DNA of 64,000 bases, from assembly GCA_944320305.1 (NCBI GenBank), contig CALUGW010000001.1, forward strand, positions 164,219 through 228,218, read 5' to 3'. Of this stretch, positions 32,965 to 42,666 are shown piece by piece (position 1 is the stretch's first letter; every line of letters begins with the position of its first letter). Below the pieces are notes generated by a model, which saw only the letters and a list, made by a program, of their open reading frames with translations, did not search any database and was not told the DNA's origin. The position numbers were made by a program, and so were the translations under genes. The stretch is from an uncultured Prevotella sp. Lineage in GTDB: Bacteria > Bacteroidota > Bacteroidia > Bacteroidales > Bacteroidaceae.

Positions 32965-34395
32965 TCAGAGCGAGGCGTCGGCAATCCACTGGTAAACGCA
33001 GCTGAACACGCCGAAGGCCACGATGCCGGCCGTGCAGAGGGCAAGGGCGAGCCTGGTGCCCCCGTCGCTGCGGAACGCCGGCAGGGGGGCGTCGGAGGGC
33101 TTGATGTACATGGCCTTGACGATAAGCAGGTAGTAGTAGAGGCTGGTGACAGTGTTGACCAGCGCTACGAACACCACGAAGTAGGCCCAGAAAGAGCCTT
33201 GTTCTGCCGCAGCCATGAACACAAAGAACTTGCTGAACATTCCGGCGAACGGCGGTATGCCCGCCAGCGAGAAGAGGGCGAGCGTCATGAGCAGCGTGAG
33301 CTTTGGGTTGGTGCGGTAGAAGCCGTCGTAGCAGCTCATCTTTGTGGTGCCGCCGCCGCGTGTCTCTACCACGTTGATGACGGTGAAGACGGCCATGTTG
33401 GCCACTACATATACAAGCACATAGTAGGTGAGCGCGGCCATGCCAAGTGCGCTGCCGCCAATGACGGCGAGCATGATGTAGCCTGCCTGCGAGATGGAGC
33501 TGAATGCCATGAAGCGCTTCAGCTCGGTCTGCCGGATGGCGAAGAGGTTGGCCACGGTGATGCTGAGCACAATGACAATATAGAGCAGATATTCCCAATA
33601 CTCAATCATCGGGGCGAACACCTTGACGAGGATGGCCATGAGGGCGAAGGCTGCGGCACCTTTTGAGACTACGCTGAGATAGCCTGTGACGGGTGTGGGC
33701 GCGCCTTGGTAGGTGTCGGCGGTCCAGAAGTGGAACGGCACGAGCGAGAGCTTGAAGCCCAGTCCGCTGAAGAAGAACACCAGACCCATGACGGCCAGCG
33801 GCGTGTTGGCTATGACGGCGGCCACGTCGTCGAAGTAGAGTGTGCCGGCGGCGGCGTAGATGAACGATATGCCGTAGAGCATGACGCCGCTGGAGAAGGT
33901 GGCTGTGAGCACGAACTTGGCAGCTCCCTCGGCGGAGTTCTGGCGGAACTTGTCGAAAGCCACGAGGCATGCCATGGGCACGGAGGCCATCTCGAGTCCG
34001 AGGAAGAACATGAGGAAGTGGCCAGAGGACATCATCATGTACATTCCGAGCAGGGTGGAGGCCACGAGGGCGTAGAACTCTCCGGCACGGCGGCGGGTGT
34101 CTGTGCGCTCAAGCCACGGACGGGCCATGATGCAGACAACGAGTGTGCCTGCGGTGAGAATCACTTTCATGACGTTGGCTGCGGCCGTGGTGACGTAGAT
34201 GCCGCCGAACGCGGTGGCGGGGGCGGCCCACAGGCATACTCCTGTCTGAACGACAAGGAGTGCGCACATCAGCAGATTCAGTGCAGACTGTTTCTTCCCT
34301 GTGCCGCGCATTATCATGTCGGCGAGGAAGACGATTATCAGGATGGCCACAAGCGTGGCCTCCGGTATCATGTTGAAAAACTGGCTGTAATTCAT
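32965..34395 (-). CDS. nuoN: NADH-quinone oxidoreductase-type subunit N
   Basis: An antiporter-like proton-pumping subunit of complex I, in the inner membrane, 476 residues with about 13-14 hydrophobic segments. The conserved Mrp-type segment FFFSGLGFKLSLVPFHFWTADTYQGAP and the lysine-bearing block SKGAAAFALMAIL place it in the NuoN/L/M family. Last gene of the nuo operon, 15 bases after nuoM, and the position and N-terminus fit NuoN. Confidence 0.94.
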   Translation of the reverse strand: MNYSQFFNMIPEATLVAILIIVFLADMIMRGTGKKQSALNLLMCALLVVQTGVCLWAAPATAFGGIYVTTAAANVMKVILTAGTLVVCIMARPWLERTDTRRRAGEFYALVASTLLGMYMMMSSGHFLMFFLGLEMASVPMACLVAFDKFRQNSAEGAAKFVLTATFSSGVMLYGISFIYAAAGTLYFDDVAAVIANTPLAVMGLVFFFSGLGFKLSLVPFHFWTADTYQGAPTPVTGYLSVVSKGAAAFALMAILVKVFAPMIEYWEYLLYIVIVLSITVANLFAIRQTELKRFMAFSSISQAGYIMLAVIGGSALGMAALTYYVLVYVVANMAVFTVINVVETRGGGTTKMSCYDGFYRTNPKLTLLMTLALFSLAGIPPFAGMFSKFFVFMAAAEQGSFWAYFVVFVALVNTVTSLYYYLLIVKAMYIKPSDAPLPAFRSDGGTRLALALCTAGIVAFGVFSCVYQWIADASL

Positions 34396-34410
34396 TTCGC
34401 TGCTGATTTT

Positions 34411-35895
34411 TTAGAAGTTAATTACGTTGAGGATGGGGCCTACGGCGTCTGTGATGACATTGCTGACCCAAAGCGGGGCTATGCCGAGGCCTGCCACGCA
34501 GAAGATGAGGCAGCAGACGGCCACACGCTCGTCCCAAGTGGCGTCTGTAAGCTCAAGATAGTGTGGGTCGGCCACTTTCTGATAGAGAATCTTGCCGACA
34601 ACGCGCAGGATATAGACTGCCGTGATGACAATCGATGTGCAGGCTATGATGGTGGCGGTGCGGCGGAAAGTGTCTGCATTCTCAAACGAGCCTACGAAGA
34701 TGTTCATCTCTGCCACGAAGCCGGAGAAGCCGGGCAGACCGAGATTGGCCAAACCGGCTATGACGTAGCCGACGCTGAGGAACGGCATTATCTTCATCAG
34801 ACCGCCCAGCTTGCGCACGTCACGTGTGTGGGTACGGCCATAAATCATGCCGATGAGGGCGAAGAAAAGTGCCGTCATCAGTCCGTGTGAGAGCATCTGA
34901 AGGATGGCGCCCGTGCAGGCGGTCTTGGTCATCATCAGCAGGGCGAAGAGCACCAGGCCGCAGTGTGACACAGAGGAGTAGGCATTGATGTACTTCAGGT
35001 CTGTCTGCACGCAGGCAGAGAACGCTCCGTAGACCACAGAGATGGTGGTGAGGATGAGGAATATCCATGCCAGATCCTGGGCTGCGGCGGGCAGCAGGAA
35101 CATTGCCACGCGGAAGCATCCGTAGCCTCCGAGCTTCATGAGCACTCCGGCATGGAGCATGGATACGGCTGTGGGCGCCGAGGCGTGGCCGTCGGGACTC
35201 CATGTGTGGAACGGGAACAAGGCTCCGAGCACTCCGAATCCGATGAAGATGAAGGGGAAGAAGATGTTCTGGATGTTGTGTGGTATGTGGTTGTCGGCGG
35301 CTATCTCCATGACGTTCATTGTGGTGGCGCCGTTGAAGAAGTAGATGCCGAGGATGCCGAGAATGAGCAGTGCCGAGCCTCCCATGAGCATCAGTGTGAG
35401 CTTCATGGCGGCGTACTCCTTGCGGCCGCTGCCCCACACACCGATGAGCAGGTACATGGGGATGAGGGCCACCTCGTAGAACATGAACATGGTGAACATG
35501 TCGATGCAGATGAAGAAGCCGAACACTCCGGTGGAAAGAAGCGTGAACCAGAGGAAGTACTCCTTGGTGAGAGGCTTGAGCTGCCATGAGGCGAACGTGC
35601 CTGTGAACACGATGATGCTCGACAGCAGGAGCATCACTACCGAAATGCCGTCAACGCCAACGGCGTAGGCGATGTTCAGAGGCTCAAACCATGTGACACT
35701 GTATGTGAACAACATCGCGTCGGTGTTGCCCGACTGGCGCGCCTGGATGAAAGCGACCGTAAGCCATACTGAGAGTGCAAGCAGGCAAGACGAACCGGCC
35801 ACCATCACGCCGCGTACCTGATTGAGGTTGCGGGCAATCCACAACCCGAGCAACATCAGTGCAGGTATTACAACAAATAAACTTAATATACTCAT
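34411..35895 (-). CDS. nuoM: NADH-quinone oxidoreductase-type subunit M
   Basis: Antiporter-like proton-pumping membrane subunit of complex I, 494 residues. The family block ALFPFHTWSPDGHASAPTAVSMLHAGVLMKLGGYG contains the catalytic Lys/His region of NuoM, and the MFYEVALIPMYLLIGVWG segment carries the key glutamate. It lies four bases after nuoL, ahead of nuoN, in the standard order. Confidence 0.96.
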   Translation of the reverse strand: MSILSLFVVIPALMLLGLWIARNLNQVRGVMVAGSSCLLALSVWLTVAFIQARQSGNTDAMLFTYSVTWFEPLNIAYAVGVDGISVVMLLLSSIIVFTGTFASWQLKPLTKEYFLWFTLLSTGVFGFFICIDMFTMFMFYEVALIPMYLLIGVWGSGRKEYAAMKLTLMLMGGSALLILGILGIYFFNGATTMNVMEIAADNHIPHNIQNIFFPFIFIGFGVLGALFPFHTWSPDGHASAPTAVSMLHAGVLMKLGGYGCFRVAMFLLPAAAQDLAWIFLILTTISVVYGAFSACVQTDLKYINAYSSVSHCGLVLFALLMMTKTACTGAILQMLSHGLMTALFFALIGMIYGRTHTRDVRKLGGLMKIMPFLSVGYVIAGLANLGLPGFSGFVAEMNIFVGSFENADTFRRTATIIACTSIVITAVYILRVVGKILYQKVADPHYLELTDATWDERVAVCCLIFCVAGLGIAPLWVSNVITDAVGPILNVINF

Positions 35896-35899
35896 TTTG

Positions 35900-37876
35900 T
35901 TACAGGATGCAAAGTAATACTAATGTTAAAGCTACTGTTCCGGTGATAAACCAAACGGCGTACTGGCGCACGTCGCCGCTCTGCCATGGGCGGATGGTCT
36001 CTCCGGCGGCATTGGCGCCCCATGCCATGAAATTGAACGTGCCGTCGATGACATGACGGTCGAACCAGGCTATTGGGGTTGAGACACAGCGGAAGATAAT
36101 TTTGTGGGTGACAAACATCCACACTTCGTCAAGATAGAAGCGGCGGTAGGCTGCCTCGTGCAATTTCGGGAAACGCCGTGCGAGCATATCGGCCACGGGT
36201 GTCTCTTCGCCCTTGTACATGTAAGTTGCAAGCAGGATGCCAAGAATGGCGAGCACAGTGCTTGTTCCTGCGATGGCCCAATTGATATGGGTTCCGAAGC
36301 CGATGCCGTTGGCCGAGACGAACTCGCCGAACTCGAAGACGTGGAGCGTGCCGAAGATGCCCACAAGCATGGTAATGGCCGACAGCACGATGAGCGGCAC
36401 GGTCATGGTCAGCGGTGCCTCATGGGGCTGGTGTGCTCCCTCAGCCTTGTGGGTCTCGTAGTAGCTCTTGCCCCAGAAGATTACATAGTAGAGGCGGAAC
36501 ATATAGAAAGCCGTCATAGTGGCGATGCCGCTCATAATCACGCCCATCACGGGGCTGAAGTTGTAGCAGGCCACGAGTATCTCGTCCTTGGAGCAGAAGC
36601 CTGAGAAGAACGGTATTCCGGAGATTGCAAGGCATGATATCAGGAATGTGACATGGGTGACGGGCATATACTTGCGCAGACCTCCCATATACATCTTCTC
36701 GTTGGAGTGCACGGCGTGGATGATGCAGCCTGCGCCGAGGAACAGGCAGGCCTTGAACATGGCGTGGGTGAACAGGTGGTACATACCGGCCATATAACCG
36801 AGGCCGTTGGCGTCGGCATATTCAACTGTTGCGTCAACACCGCCGGTCTCTCCGGGCATACAGACACCAAGTGCAACAAGCATGAAGCCTATCTGCGATA
36901 TGGTGGAGAAGGCAAGTACGCGCTTGATGTCGCTCTGGCAGCAAGCCACGGCGGCTGCGTAGAAAGCTGTGAAAGCGGCGATGTAGGCCACCCAGTGCAG
37001 TGCCTGTGGGGCAAACTCAACAAAGAGCGGGAACAGACTTGCCACCAAATAAACACCGGCGACAACCATGGTCGCGGCGTGGATGAGAGCCGAGACCGGT
37101 GTGGGGCCTTCCATAGCGTCTGGCAGCCATATGTGCAACGGGAACATGGCTGACTTGCCTGCGCCACCGATGAACATGAGGAACAGTGCCATTGGCATTA
37201 CCCATGCGGCACCGGCCACGTTCTGGTGAAGTTCGGGCATTGCGGTGAGGTCGTAGCTGAACGTTCCCACGTAGAAGCTGTAGAACAGAATACCGATGAG
37301 GAAGAACAGGTCTGCAAAGCGGGTTACAATGAACGCTTTTTTAGACGCGGCCACAGCCGAATGCAGCGGATAGTAGAATCCGATGAGCAGGTAGGAGCTG
37401 ACGCCCACAAGCTCCCAGAACAGATACATCTGGAAGATATTAGTGGCGACAACCAGACCGAGCATCGACATTGTGAACAGCGACAGGAATGCGTAGTAGC
37501 GCTGGAATCCCTTTTCGCCGTGCATATAGCCGAACGAATAGATGTGAACCATGAAGCTGACGGTGGAAATCACAATCAGCATCATCACCGAGATGGGGGT
37601 GAGGCGGAAGCCGATGGTGAATGTGAGCAGTTCGGAGAACTTGATCCACACAAAGTCGAAAGCGGTGATTGTCGGGTACAGCCCGGTGGCTGCGTCGCGG
37701 CCCTCGACAAGGAAATACTGGATGGCGGTGTAGTAGCACAGCACGGTCACCACAGCAAGCGAGAATGTGCCGATAAGCCCCGCCACTTTATGCGACATCT
37801 TCATGCCGGCCAGGCCCAACAGTATGAACGACAGTGCCGGCAAAAGAAGTATCAGAAATACATAACTATAATCCAT
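35900..37876 (-). CDS. nuoL: NADH-quinone oxidoreductase-type subunit L
   Basis: The largest antiporter-like subunit of complex I, 658 residues. Its C-terminal region contains the long lateral helix typical of NuoL. GGAGKSAMFPLHIWLPDAMEGPTPVSALIHAATMVVAGVYLV is the diagnostic block, and FWELVGVSSYLLIGFYY carries the conserved glutamate. It couples quinone reduction to proton translocation with NuoM and NuoN. It begins eight bases after nuoK. Confidence 0.97.
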   Translation of the reverse strand: MDYSYVFLILLLPALSFILLGLAGMKMSHKVAGLIGTFSLAVVTVLCYYTAIQYFLVEGRDAATGLYPTITAFDFVWIKFSELLTFTIGFRLTPISVMMLIVISTVSFMVHIYSFGYMHGEKGFQRYYAFLSLFTMSMLGLVVATNIFQMYLFWELVGVSSYLLIGFYYPLHSAVAASKKAFIVTRFADLFFLIGILFYSFYVGTFSYDLTAMPELHQNVAGAAWVMPMALFLMFIGGAGKSAMFPLHIWLPDAMEGPTPVSALIHAATMVVAGVYLVASLFPLFVEFAPQALHWVAYIAAFTAFYAAAVACCQSDIKRVLAFSTISQIGFMLVALGVCMPGETGGVDATVEYADANGLGYMAGMYHLFTHAMFKACLFLGAGCIIHAVHSNEKMYMGGLRKYMPVTHVTFLISCLAISGIPFFSGFCSKDEILVACYNFSPVMGVIMSGIATMTAFYMFRLYYVIFWGKSYYETHKAEGAHQPHEAPLTMTVPLIVLSAITMLVGIFGTLHVFEFGEFVSANGIGFGTHINWAIAGTSTVLAILGILLATYMYKGEETPVADMLARRFPKLHEAAYRRFYLDEVWMFVTHKIIFRCVSTPIAWFDRHVIDGTFNFMAWGANAAGETIRPWQSGDVRQYAVWFITGTVALTLVLLCIL

Positions 37877-37884
37877 AACACACT

Positions 37885-38193
37885 TTAAAATTTCATGTTT
37901 TCAATACTGTTCACCTGATCGCTGTGGAAATTACGGTAAACATTGATTATTATCGCTATTGCCACTGCACTCTCTGCCGCGCTGACACCGATTGAGAACA
38001 GGGTCATGAAGAATCCCTCCAACTCTCCCGGGAACAGCAGGCGGTTGAATGCCGCGAAGTTGATGTCAACGGCGTTGAGCACAAGTTCAACGGAGATGAG
38101 CATGGCAATCAGATTGCGGCGCGTCACAAAACCGAAAACGCCGATAAAGAACAGCAGTGCGCTGAGCACAAAATAAGCTTCTACTGGTACCAT
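37885..38193 (-). CDS. nuoK: NADH-quinone oxidoreductase-type subunit K
   Basis: A three-helix membrane subunit of complex I, 102 residues, related to MnhC. The conserved acidic residues are visible in MLISVELVLNAVDINFAAFNR and in the AAESAVAIAIIINVYR segment. These form part of the central proton path. It sits five bases after nuoJ. Confidence 0.96.
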   Translation of the reverse strand: MVPVEAYFVLSALLFFIGVFGFVTRRNLIAMLISVELVLNAVDINFAAFNRLLFPGELEGFFMTLFSIGVSAAESAVAIAIIINVYRNFHSDQVNSIENMKF

Positions 38194-38198
38194 ATTGT

Positions 38199-38720
38199 TT
38201 ATTTCTCCTTTTCTTTACGTGCAACAACAATGCCGCCAATAATGCAGGCGAGCAGGAATACAGAGATGAACTCGAATGGGAGCACATACTGGTATTTCTC
38301 GCTTCCGAGCAGAGCCATACCGATTTTCTCCATCGGCACCTCAGCGTCAGCAACGCTGCATGCCCTGTTGATGAACTCGTTCTTCAGAAGCACAAGCGCC
38401 ACTGTGGCAAGTCCTACCAGAGAAATGATTCCGCCGAATACGACTCTACTACCCTTGATGTGCTCAACAAGCCCCTGAAGCGTTCGCTTGCTCACCAGCT
38501 GGATAGCGAAGATGTACATCATCGTGATGCCGCCGGCATAAATGCTGATTTGGGCTGCTCCGAGGAATGTGTAGTCGAGCAGGAAGTAGATGCCTGCCAC
38601 ACCGAGGAGAACGAACAGGAGGAACGTTGCTGCCCGCATGATACTCTTTGTGGCAACACACAATACGGCAGAACCGAGAATCACGACTGCCAGAATGCAA
38701 AACATTACTAAATTAGCCAT
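38199..38720 (-). CDS. nuoJ: NADH-quinone oxidoreductase-type subunit J
   Basis: A membrane subunit of complex I of 173 residues with five hydrophobic segments. GVAGIYFLLDYTFLGAAQISIYAGGITMMYIFAIQL is the characteristic NuoJ block, and the Tyr-containing third helix aids proton coupling at the quinone site. The gene lies 16 bases after nuoI. Confidence 0.95.
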   Translation of the reverse strand: MANLVMFCILAVVILGSAVLCVATKSIMRAATFLLFVLLGVAGIYFLLDYTFLGAAQISIYAGGITMMYIFAIQLVSKRTLQGLVEHIKGSRVVFGGIISLVGLATVALVLLKNEFINRACSVADAEVPMEKIGMALLGSEKYQYVLPFEFISVFLLACIIGGIVVARKEKEK

Positions 38721-38736
38721 TTTATAGAGTCCTCCT

Positions 38737-39267
38737 TTATTTGGTTGCAGTGTTAAACTTACCGATTGTCAGCGGCGCCCCGCCATCGAGAATGTTGGGC
38801 AGCGAGCTTTCATAGTGCTCTTTGTCAAGGTGGAGCACCAGCTTGTCGCGGTCGAACACGCTGTTCTCAAAATCGTTGGTGAACTCAATGGCGTCGAAGT
38901 TGCACGCATTCACACAGAGCTGGCAGAACATACAGTCGCCCAGATCGTATTGATAGTCCACCAGGTGGCGCTTCTTCTTTCCGTCCTCGGTGGTTATCAT
39001 CTCTGATGTAATTTTGATTGTGCCGTTGGGGCAGGCCTTCTCGCAGAGTGTACATGCCACGCACTTCACCACATCATTCTCATCGCGCTTCATCACGAGG
39101 CGTCCGCGATGACGCTTGGCCACATGGAGCGTGGTCTTGCGGTTTTCCGGATATTGTTCGGTGCTTTTCTTCGTGAAATACTCTTTCAGGGTGACTCTCA
39201 GGCCTGTTGCCAGCGACTTGATGGCGTCACCGATTTCACCGAAATATGATTTGTTGTTTTCTTCCAT
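38737..39267 (-). CDS. nuoI: NADH-quinone oxidoreductase-type subunit I (two 4Fe-4S)
   Basis: A peripheral-arm iron-sulphur subunit of complex I, 176 residues, that carries clusters N6a and N6b on the way to N2. Both ferredoxin motifs are intact, CVACTLCEKACP and CMFCQLCVNACN. The N-terminal amphipathic region (IGDAIKSLATGLRVTLKEYF) docks on the membrane arm. Without NuoE, F and G this subunit may accept electrons directly from a soluble carrier. It lies 15 bases after nuoH. Confidence 0.96.
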   Translation of the reverse strand: MEENNKSYFGEIGDAIKSLATGLRVTLKEYFTKKSTEQYPENRKTTLHVAKRHRGRLVMKRDENDVVKCVACTLCEKACPNGTIKITSEMITTEDGKKKRHLVDYQYDLGDCMFCQLCVNACNFDAIEFTNDFENSVFDRDKLVLHLDKEHYESSLPNILDGGAPLTIGKFNTATK

Positions 39268-39282
39268 TTTCTTATAAGATTT

Positions 39283-40368
39283 TTAGAAGTGCCACCCGAA
39301 GGCAACGACAATTGTCATAAGAACAAGGTTGAGCAGGCAGAGCGGCATGAGATACTTCCACTCCAGCTTCAGAATCTGGTCGATGCGCAGGCGCGGGTAT
39401 GTCCAGCGGATCCACATCAGCAGCCATACGATTGCGAATGTCTTGCCGAGGAACCAGACGATGCCGGGGATGTAGTCCATCACGGTGTCGAAAGCCTCGA
39501 TGCCGATGTTCACCGGTGCCCATCCGCCGAGGAACACCGTTGTGGCGATGCCTGCTATTACGAACAGGTTGAGGTATTCAGCCAGATAATAGAATCCGAA
39601 GCCCATCCCGCTGTATTCCGTGTGGTAGCCGGCAGTAAGCTCGCTCTCAGCCTCGGCCAGGTCGAACGGGCCGCGGTTGGCCTCGGCGTTGCCTGCGACG
39701 AGGAACACCAGAAAAGCTATGATTGCCGGGATGTGGCCTTGGAATATGAGCCAGTTCCATGGGCCTGTCTGTGCCTCAACAATTTCGGAAACCTGCATCG
39801 TGCCGGTCAGTATCACGGCGGTGATGAGGCAGAGGCCGAGCGACATCTCGTATGAAATGAGCTGCACGGCGCCGCGCATGGCCGAAACCACGCCATACTT
39901 GTTGTTGCTGCCCCATCCTGCAAGGAAGATGCCCAGCACTCCGATGCTTGACACGGCGGTGAGCAGGAAGATGCCCACGTTGAAGTTCAGAATCTCGGCA
40001 CCCTTGTTCCATGGAAGGAATGAGAATGTGCCAACAGAAGCTATAATCACCAGGAACGGAGCCACGCAATAGAGCAGCTTGTCTGCCTTGTCTACGGCGA
40101 AAATCTCCTTGATGAGCATTTTCAGCACATCGGCGAACACCTGGAATATGCCCCACGGACCGACACGCATCGGGCCGAGGCGGCACTGGAAATAGGCGCA
40201 GACCTTGCGCTCCATGAATATCAAGACGATAGCCAGCATGGCGTAGGCCGCAAGGATGAGCACGCCAACCAGTATGCACTCGATAAGTATCGACCAGAAA
40301 TCTCCCAGGCCAAGTGTCTGGCGCAGAAGATTGTCGAACCACGTTGTAACTATACTAAAATCAAACAT
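39283..40368 (-). CDS. nuoH: NADH-quinone oxidoreductase-type subunit H
   Basis: The membrane subunit that forms the quinone chamber together with NuoB and NuoD, 361 residues, about eight helices. ERKVCAYFQCRLGPMRVGPWGIFQVFADVLKMLIKE and PFDLAEAESELTAGYHTEYSG are the family signatures, including the acidic E-channel residues. It starts 45 bases after nuoCD, a slightly larger gap than the others in this operon. Confidence 0.97.
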   Translation of the reverse strand: MFDFSIVTTWFDNLLRQTLGLGDFWSILIECILVGVLILAAYAMLAIVLIFMERKVCAYFQCRLGPMRVGPWGIFQVFADVLKMLIKEIFAVDKADKLLYCVAPFLVIIASVGTFSFLPWNKGAEILNFNVGIFLLTAVSSIGVLGIFLAGWGSNNKYGVVSAMRGAVQLISYEMSLGLCLITAVILTGTMQVSEIVEAQTGPWNWLIFQGHIPAIIAFLVFLVAGNAEANRGPFDLAEAESELTAGYHTEYSGMGFGFYYLAEYLNLFVIAGIATTVFLGGWAPVNIGIEAFDTVMDYIPGIVWFLGKTFAIVWLLMWIRWTYPRLRIDQILKLEWKYLMPLCLLNLVLMTIVVAFGWHF

Positions 40369-40413
40369 CTCGTTAAAATGATGAGTTTAAAATACGAATT
40401 TGGAATTGGCGTG

Positions 40414-41985
40414 TCATCTGTCGATGTCGGGTATGACGAAGTCAAGTGCCGCACCGGTTGTGATGATGTCGGCCACTTTCTGTCCGCGGAGCATCTCGTC
40501 CATGGCGGCCACAAGGTTCAGACCCATGGGCTTCAGCTTCAGGCGGTAAGGCGACTTGTCGCCCCTTGAGTCAAGATACACTCCGATTTCGCCGCGGCTC
40601 CCCTCGCACGAGAAGAACCACTGTCCCTCCGGCACTTTGATGATCGGCTTCTGCTTGATGTAGAAGTCGCCCTCGGGAATGTTGTCTATAAGCTGTTCGA
40701 TGATGCGCACACTCTGCTTCATCTCCTCGATACGTATGAGGTAGCGTCCCATCGAGTCGCACATTCCGTTTGTCACCTCGTCGAACTCCACATTGCCGTA
40801 CATTGCGTAGGGATGGTTCTTGCGCACGTCGTTGTGCCAGTCGGAGGCGCGCCCCGACGCGCCCGACACACCGTAGCTTATGGCGTCGGCCTTCGACAGC
40901 GGCCCCACTTTCTTGAATCGGTTCTGCATTATCACATTGTCGCCGAACACGTCCATATATTCCTGGAACATCGGCTTGATGTAGCGGCACAGATCCTTCA
41001 CGTTCTTCACGAAGTTCGGGTCGATGTCGTCCTGCAGTCCGCCTATGCGGTAGTAGTTCTGGATGAGTCGTCCGCCGGTGGTCTCCTCCATGGCGTTGAG
41101 CACGTGCTCGCGGTCGCGCATGGAGTAGAGGAATGCCGTCAGCGCTCCCAGGTCCTGTGCGCAGCAGCCAATGTAGAGCAGGTGGCTGTCCAGGCGCTGC
41201 AGCTCGTCCATGATGGTGCGGATGTACTGTATGCGGTCCGACAGCTCCACTCCCATGGCCTCCTCGATGACGCCGCACAGCGCGTGGCGGTTCATCATTG
41301 CGCTCAGGTAGTCCATACGGTCTGTCAGAGCCAGCGTCTGCGGGTAGGTGTACTTCTCGCACATCTTCTCTATTCCGCGGTGTATGTATCCGAAGTGGGG
41401 ATAAATCTTCTTCACCGTCTCGCCGTCGAGTATTGTCTGCAGGCGGAGCACGCCATGGGTCGACGGGTGCTGCGGGCCGATGTTCACCACGAAGTCGTCG
41501 TCGGTGAAGAGCTTGCGCTGCTTTGCAGTCAGGTTGCCCTCGGCGTCGAGCGAGTATTCGCAGGTGTAGTCAGGCTCGTTGTCGTCTTCCAGCGTGTAGC
41601 GGTTGTTCTCCGGGCTCATGTCGTAGTCCTTGCGGAACGGATAGCCCACGAAGTCGCTGCGCAGGTAGAGGCGGCGCATATCGGGGTGGCCCAGAAACTT
41701 GATGCCGAAGAAGTCGAACACCTCGCGCTCCAGCAGTTCGGCCGACTTCCACAGTCTGCATACGGTCGGAATCACGTGGTCATCGCCGATCCTGCGTGCC
41801 ATTTCTTTCACCGACACACGCTCGTGCGTCTCCGTGTTCTCCAGAATGTATATGCACCCGAGCCCTTCCTCACCGAAGTCCTCGCCGACGATAGTAACAA
41901 GGTAGTCAAAGTGTCTGTCGTTCTTCAGCTTTGCCATTTCGGCGGCAAAGCTGTTGTTGTCGAATACTAAGTTGTTCAGTTTCAT
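40414..41985 (-). CDS. nuoCD: Fused NADH-quinone oxidoreductase-type subunit C/D
   Basis: A 523-residue fusion of two peripheral subunits of complex I. The N-terminal NuoC part contains EREVFDFFGIKFLGHPDMRRLYL (about residues 90-112). The NuoD part begins near residue 140 with VNIGPQHPSTHGVLRL, whose histidines line the quinone site, and ends RGQKVADIITTGAALDFVIPDIDR. A CD fusion is common in Bacteroidetes and some Proteobacteria. It lies 24 bases after nuoB. Confidence 0.97.
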   Translation of the reverse strand: MKLNNLVFDNNSFAAEMAKLKNDRHFDYLVTIVGEDFGEEGLGCIYILENTETHERVSVKEMARRIGDDHVIPTVCRLWKSAELLEREVFDFFGIKFLGHPDMRRLYLRSDFVGYPFRKDYDMSPENNRYTLEDDNEPDYTCEYSLDAEGNLTAKQRKLFTDDDFVVNIGPQHPSTHGVLRLQTILDGETVKKIYPHFGYIHRGIEKMCEKYTYPQTLALTDRMDYLSAMMNRHALCGVIEEAMGVELSDRIQYIRTIMDELQRLDSHLLYIGCCAQDLGALTAFLYSMRDREHVLNAMEETTGGRLIQNYYRIGGLQDDIDPNFVKNVKDLCRYIKPMFQEYMDVFGDNVIMQNRFKKVGPLSKADAISYGVSGASGRASDWHNDVRKNHPYAMYGNVEFDEVTNGMCDSMGRYLIRIEEMKQSVRIIEQLIDNIPEGDFYIKQKPIIKVPEGQWFFSCEGSRGEIGVYLDSRGDKSPYRLKLKPMGLNLVAAMDEMLRGQKVADIITTGAALDFVIPDIDR

Positions 41986-42009
41986 ATTCTTTCTTACCTT
42001 ATTAATATG

Positions 42010-42666
42010 TTATTCAGTCAGGCCGTTCTTCGGGTCGAAGCCCTTGGGCACGTTTGTCACTACAATCGGCTTCATGGCCTCGCGGCGCTCCTCGGCGGTC
42101 TGCTTGTGGTTCACGCCGCCGAAGAACTTCTCAATCTTCACCTTGCGCTGCAGCTGCATCATGCCATACATGATGGCCTCAGGGCGCGGGGGGCATCCGG
42201 GAATGTAGACATCCACCGGCACAATCTCCGATATTCCGCGCACCACGTGGTAGCTGTCCTTGAACGGGCCGCCCGATATGGCGCAGCCGCCCACGGCCAC
42301 CACATACTTCGGGTCGGCCATCTCGTCGTAGAGGCGCTTGAACACCGGCGCCATCTTGTGCGTTATCGTTCCGGCGCACATGATCAGGTCGGCCTGGCGC
42401 GGAGAGTTTCGCGTCACCTCGAAGCCGAAGCGGGCGAAGTCATAGCGGGCGCAGCCCACGGCCATGAACTCTATACCGCAGCAGCTCGTCGCGAATGTCA
42501 GCGACCACAGCGAGTTCGACCGGCCCCAGTTTATCACCTGGTCCAGCGACCCCAGCACAACGTTCGTTCCGCCGGCGTGCAGCTCGTCTGCAATCTTCTC
42601 CAGGCTCTCGTTGTCCTTGAACTCCCCGTAGGGAATGCTCTTGATAACCGGTTTTCTCACTTCCAT
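42010..42666 (-). CDS. nuoB: NADH-quinone oxidoreductase-type subunit B (N2 cluster)
   Basis: The subunit that holds the N2 cluster next to quinone, 218 residues from the ATG at 42666 (MEVRKPVIKSIPYGEF). The ligand cysteines are the CC pair in TSCCGIEFMAVGC, and those in VGGCAISGG and YIPGCPPRPEA. The C-terminal extension with FFGGVNHKQTAEERRE is family-typical for this phylum. The gene overlaps the nuoA stop by ten bases. An in-frame extension to 42738 lies entirely within nuoA and was rejected. Confidence 0.96.
   Translation of the reverse strand: MEVRKPVIKSIPYGEFKDNESLEKIADELHAGGTNVVLGSLDQVINWGRSNSLWSLTFATSCCGIEFMAVGCARYDFARFGFEVTRNSPRQADLIMCAGTITHKMAPVFKRLYDEMADPKYVVAVGGCAISGGPFKDSYHVVRGISEIVPVDVYIPGCPPRPEAIMYGMMQLQRKVKIEKFFGGVNHKQTAEERREAMKPIVVTNVPKGFDPKNGLTE

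Noticed and set aside
33706-34890. Long plus-strand frame opposite nuoN and nuoM
   Set aside because: It is a shadow of two well-supported complex I genes. The translation is low-complexity His/Glu/Gly-rich text produced by their GC-rich codon use.
40813-41970. Long plus-strand frame opposite nuoCD
   Set aside because: It lies wholly within nuoCD on the other strand, has no domain and arises from third-base GC bias.
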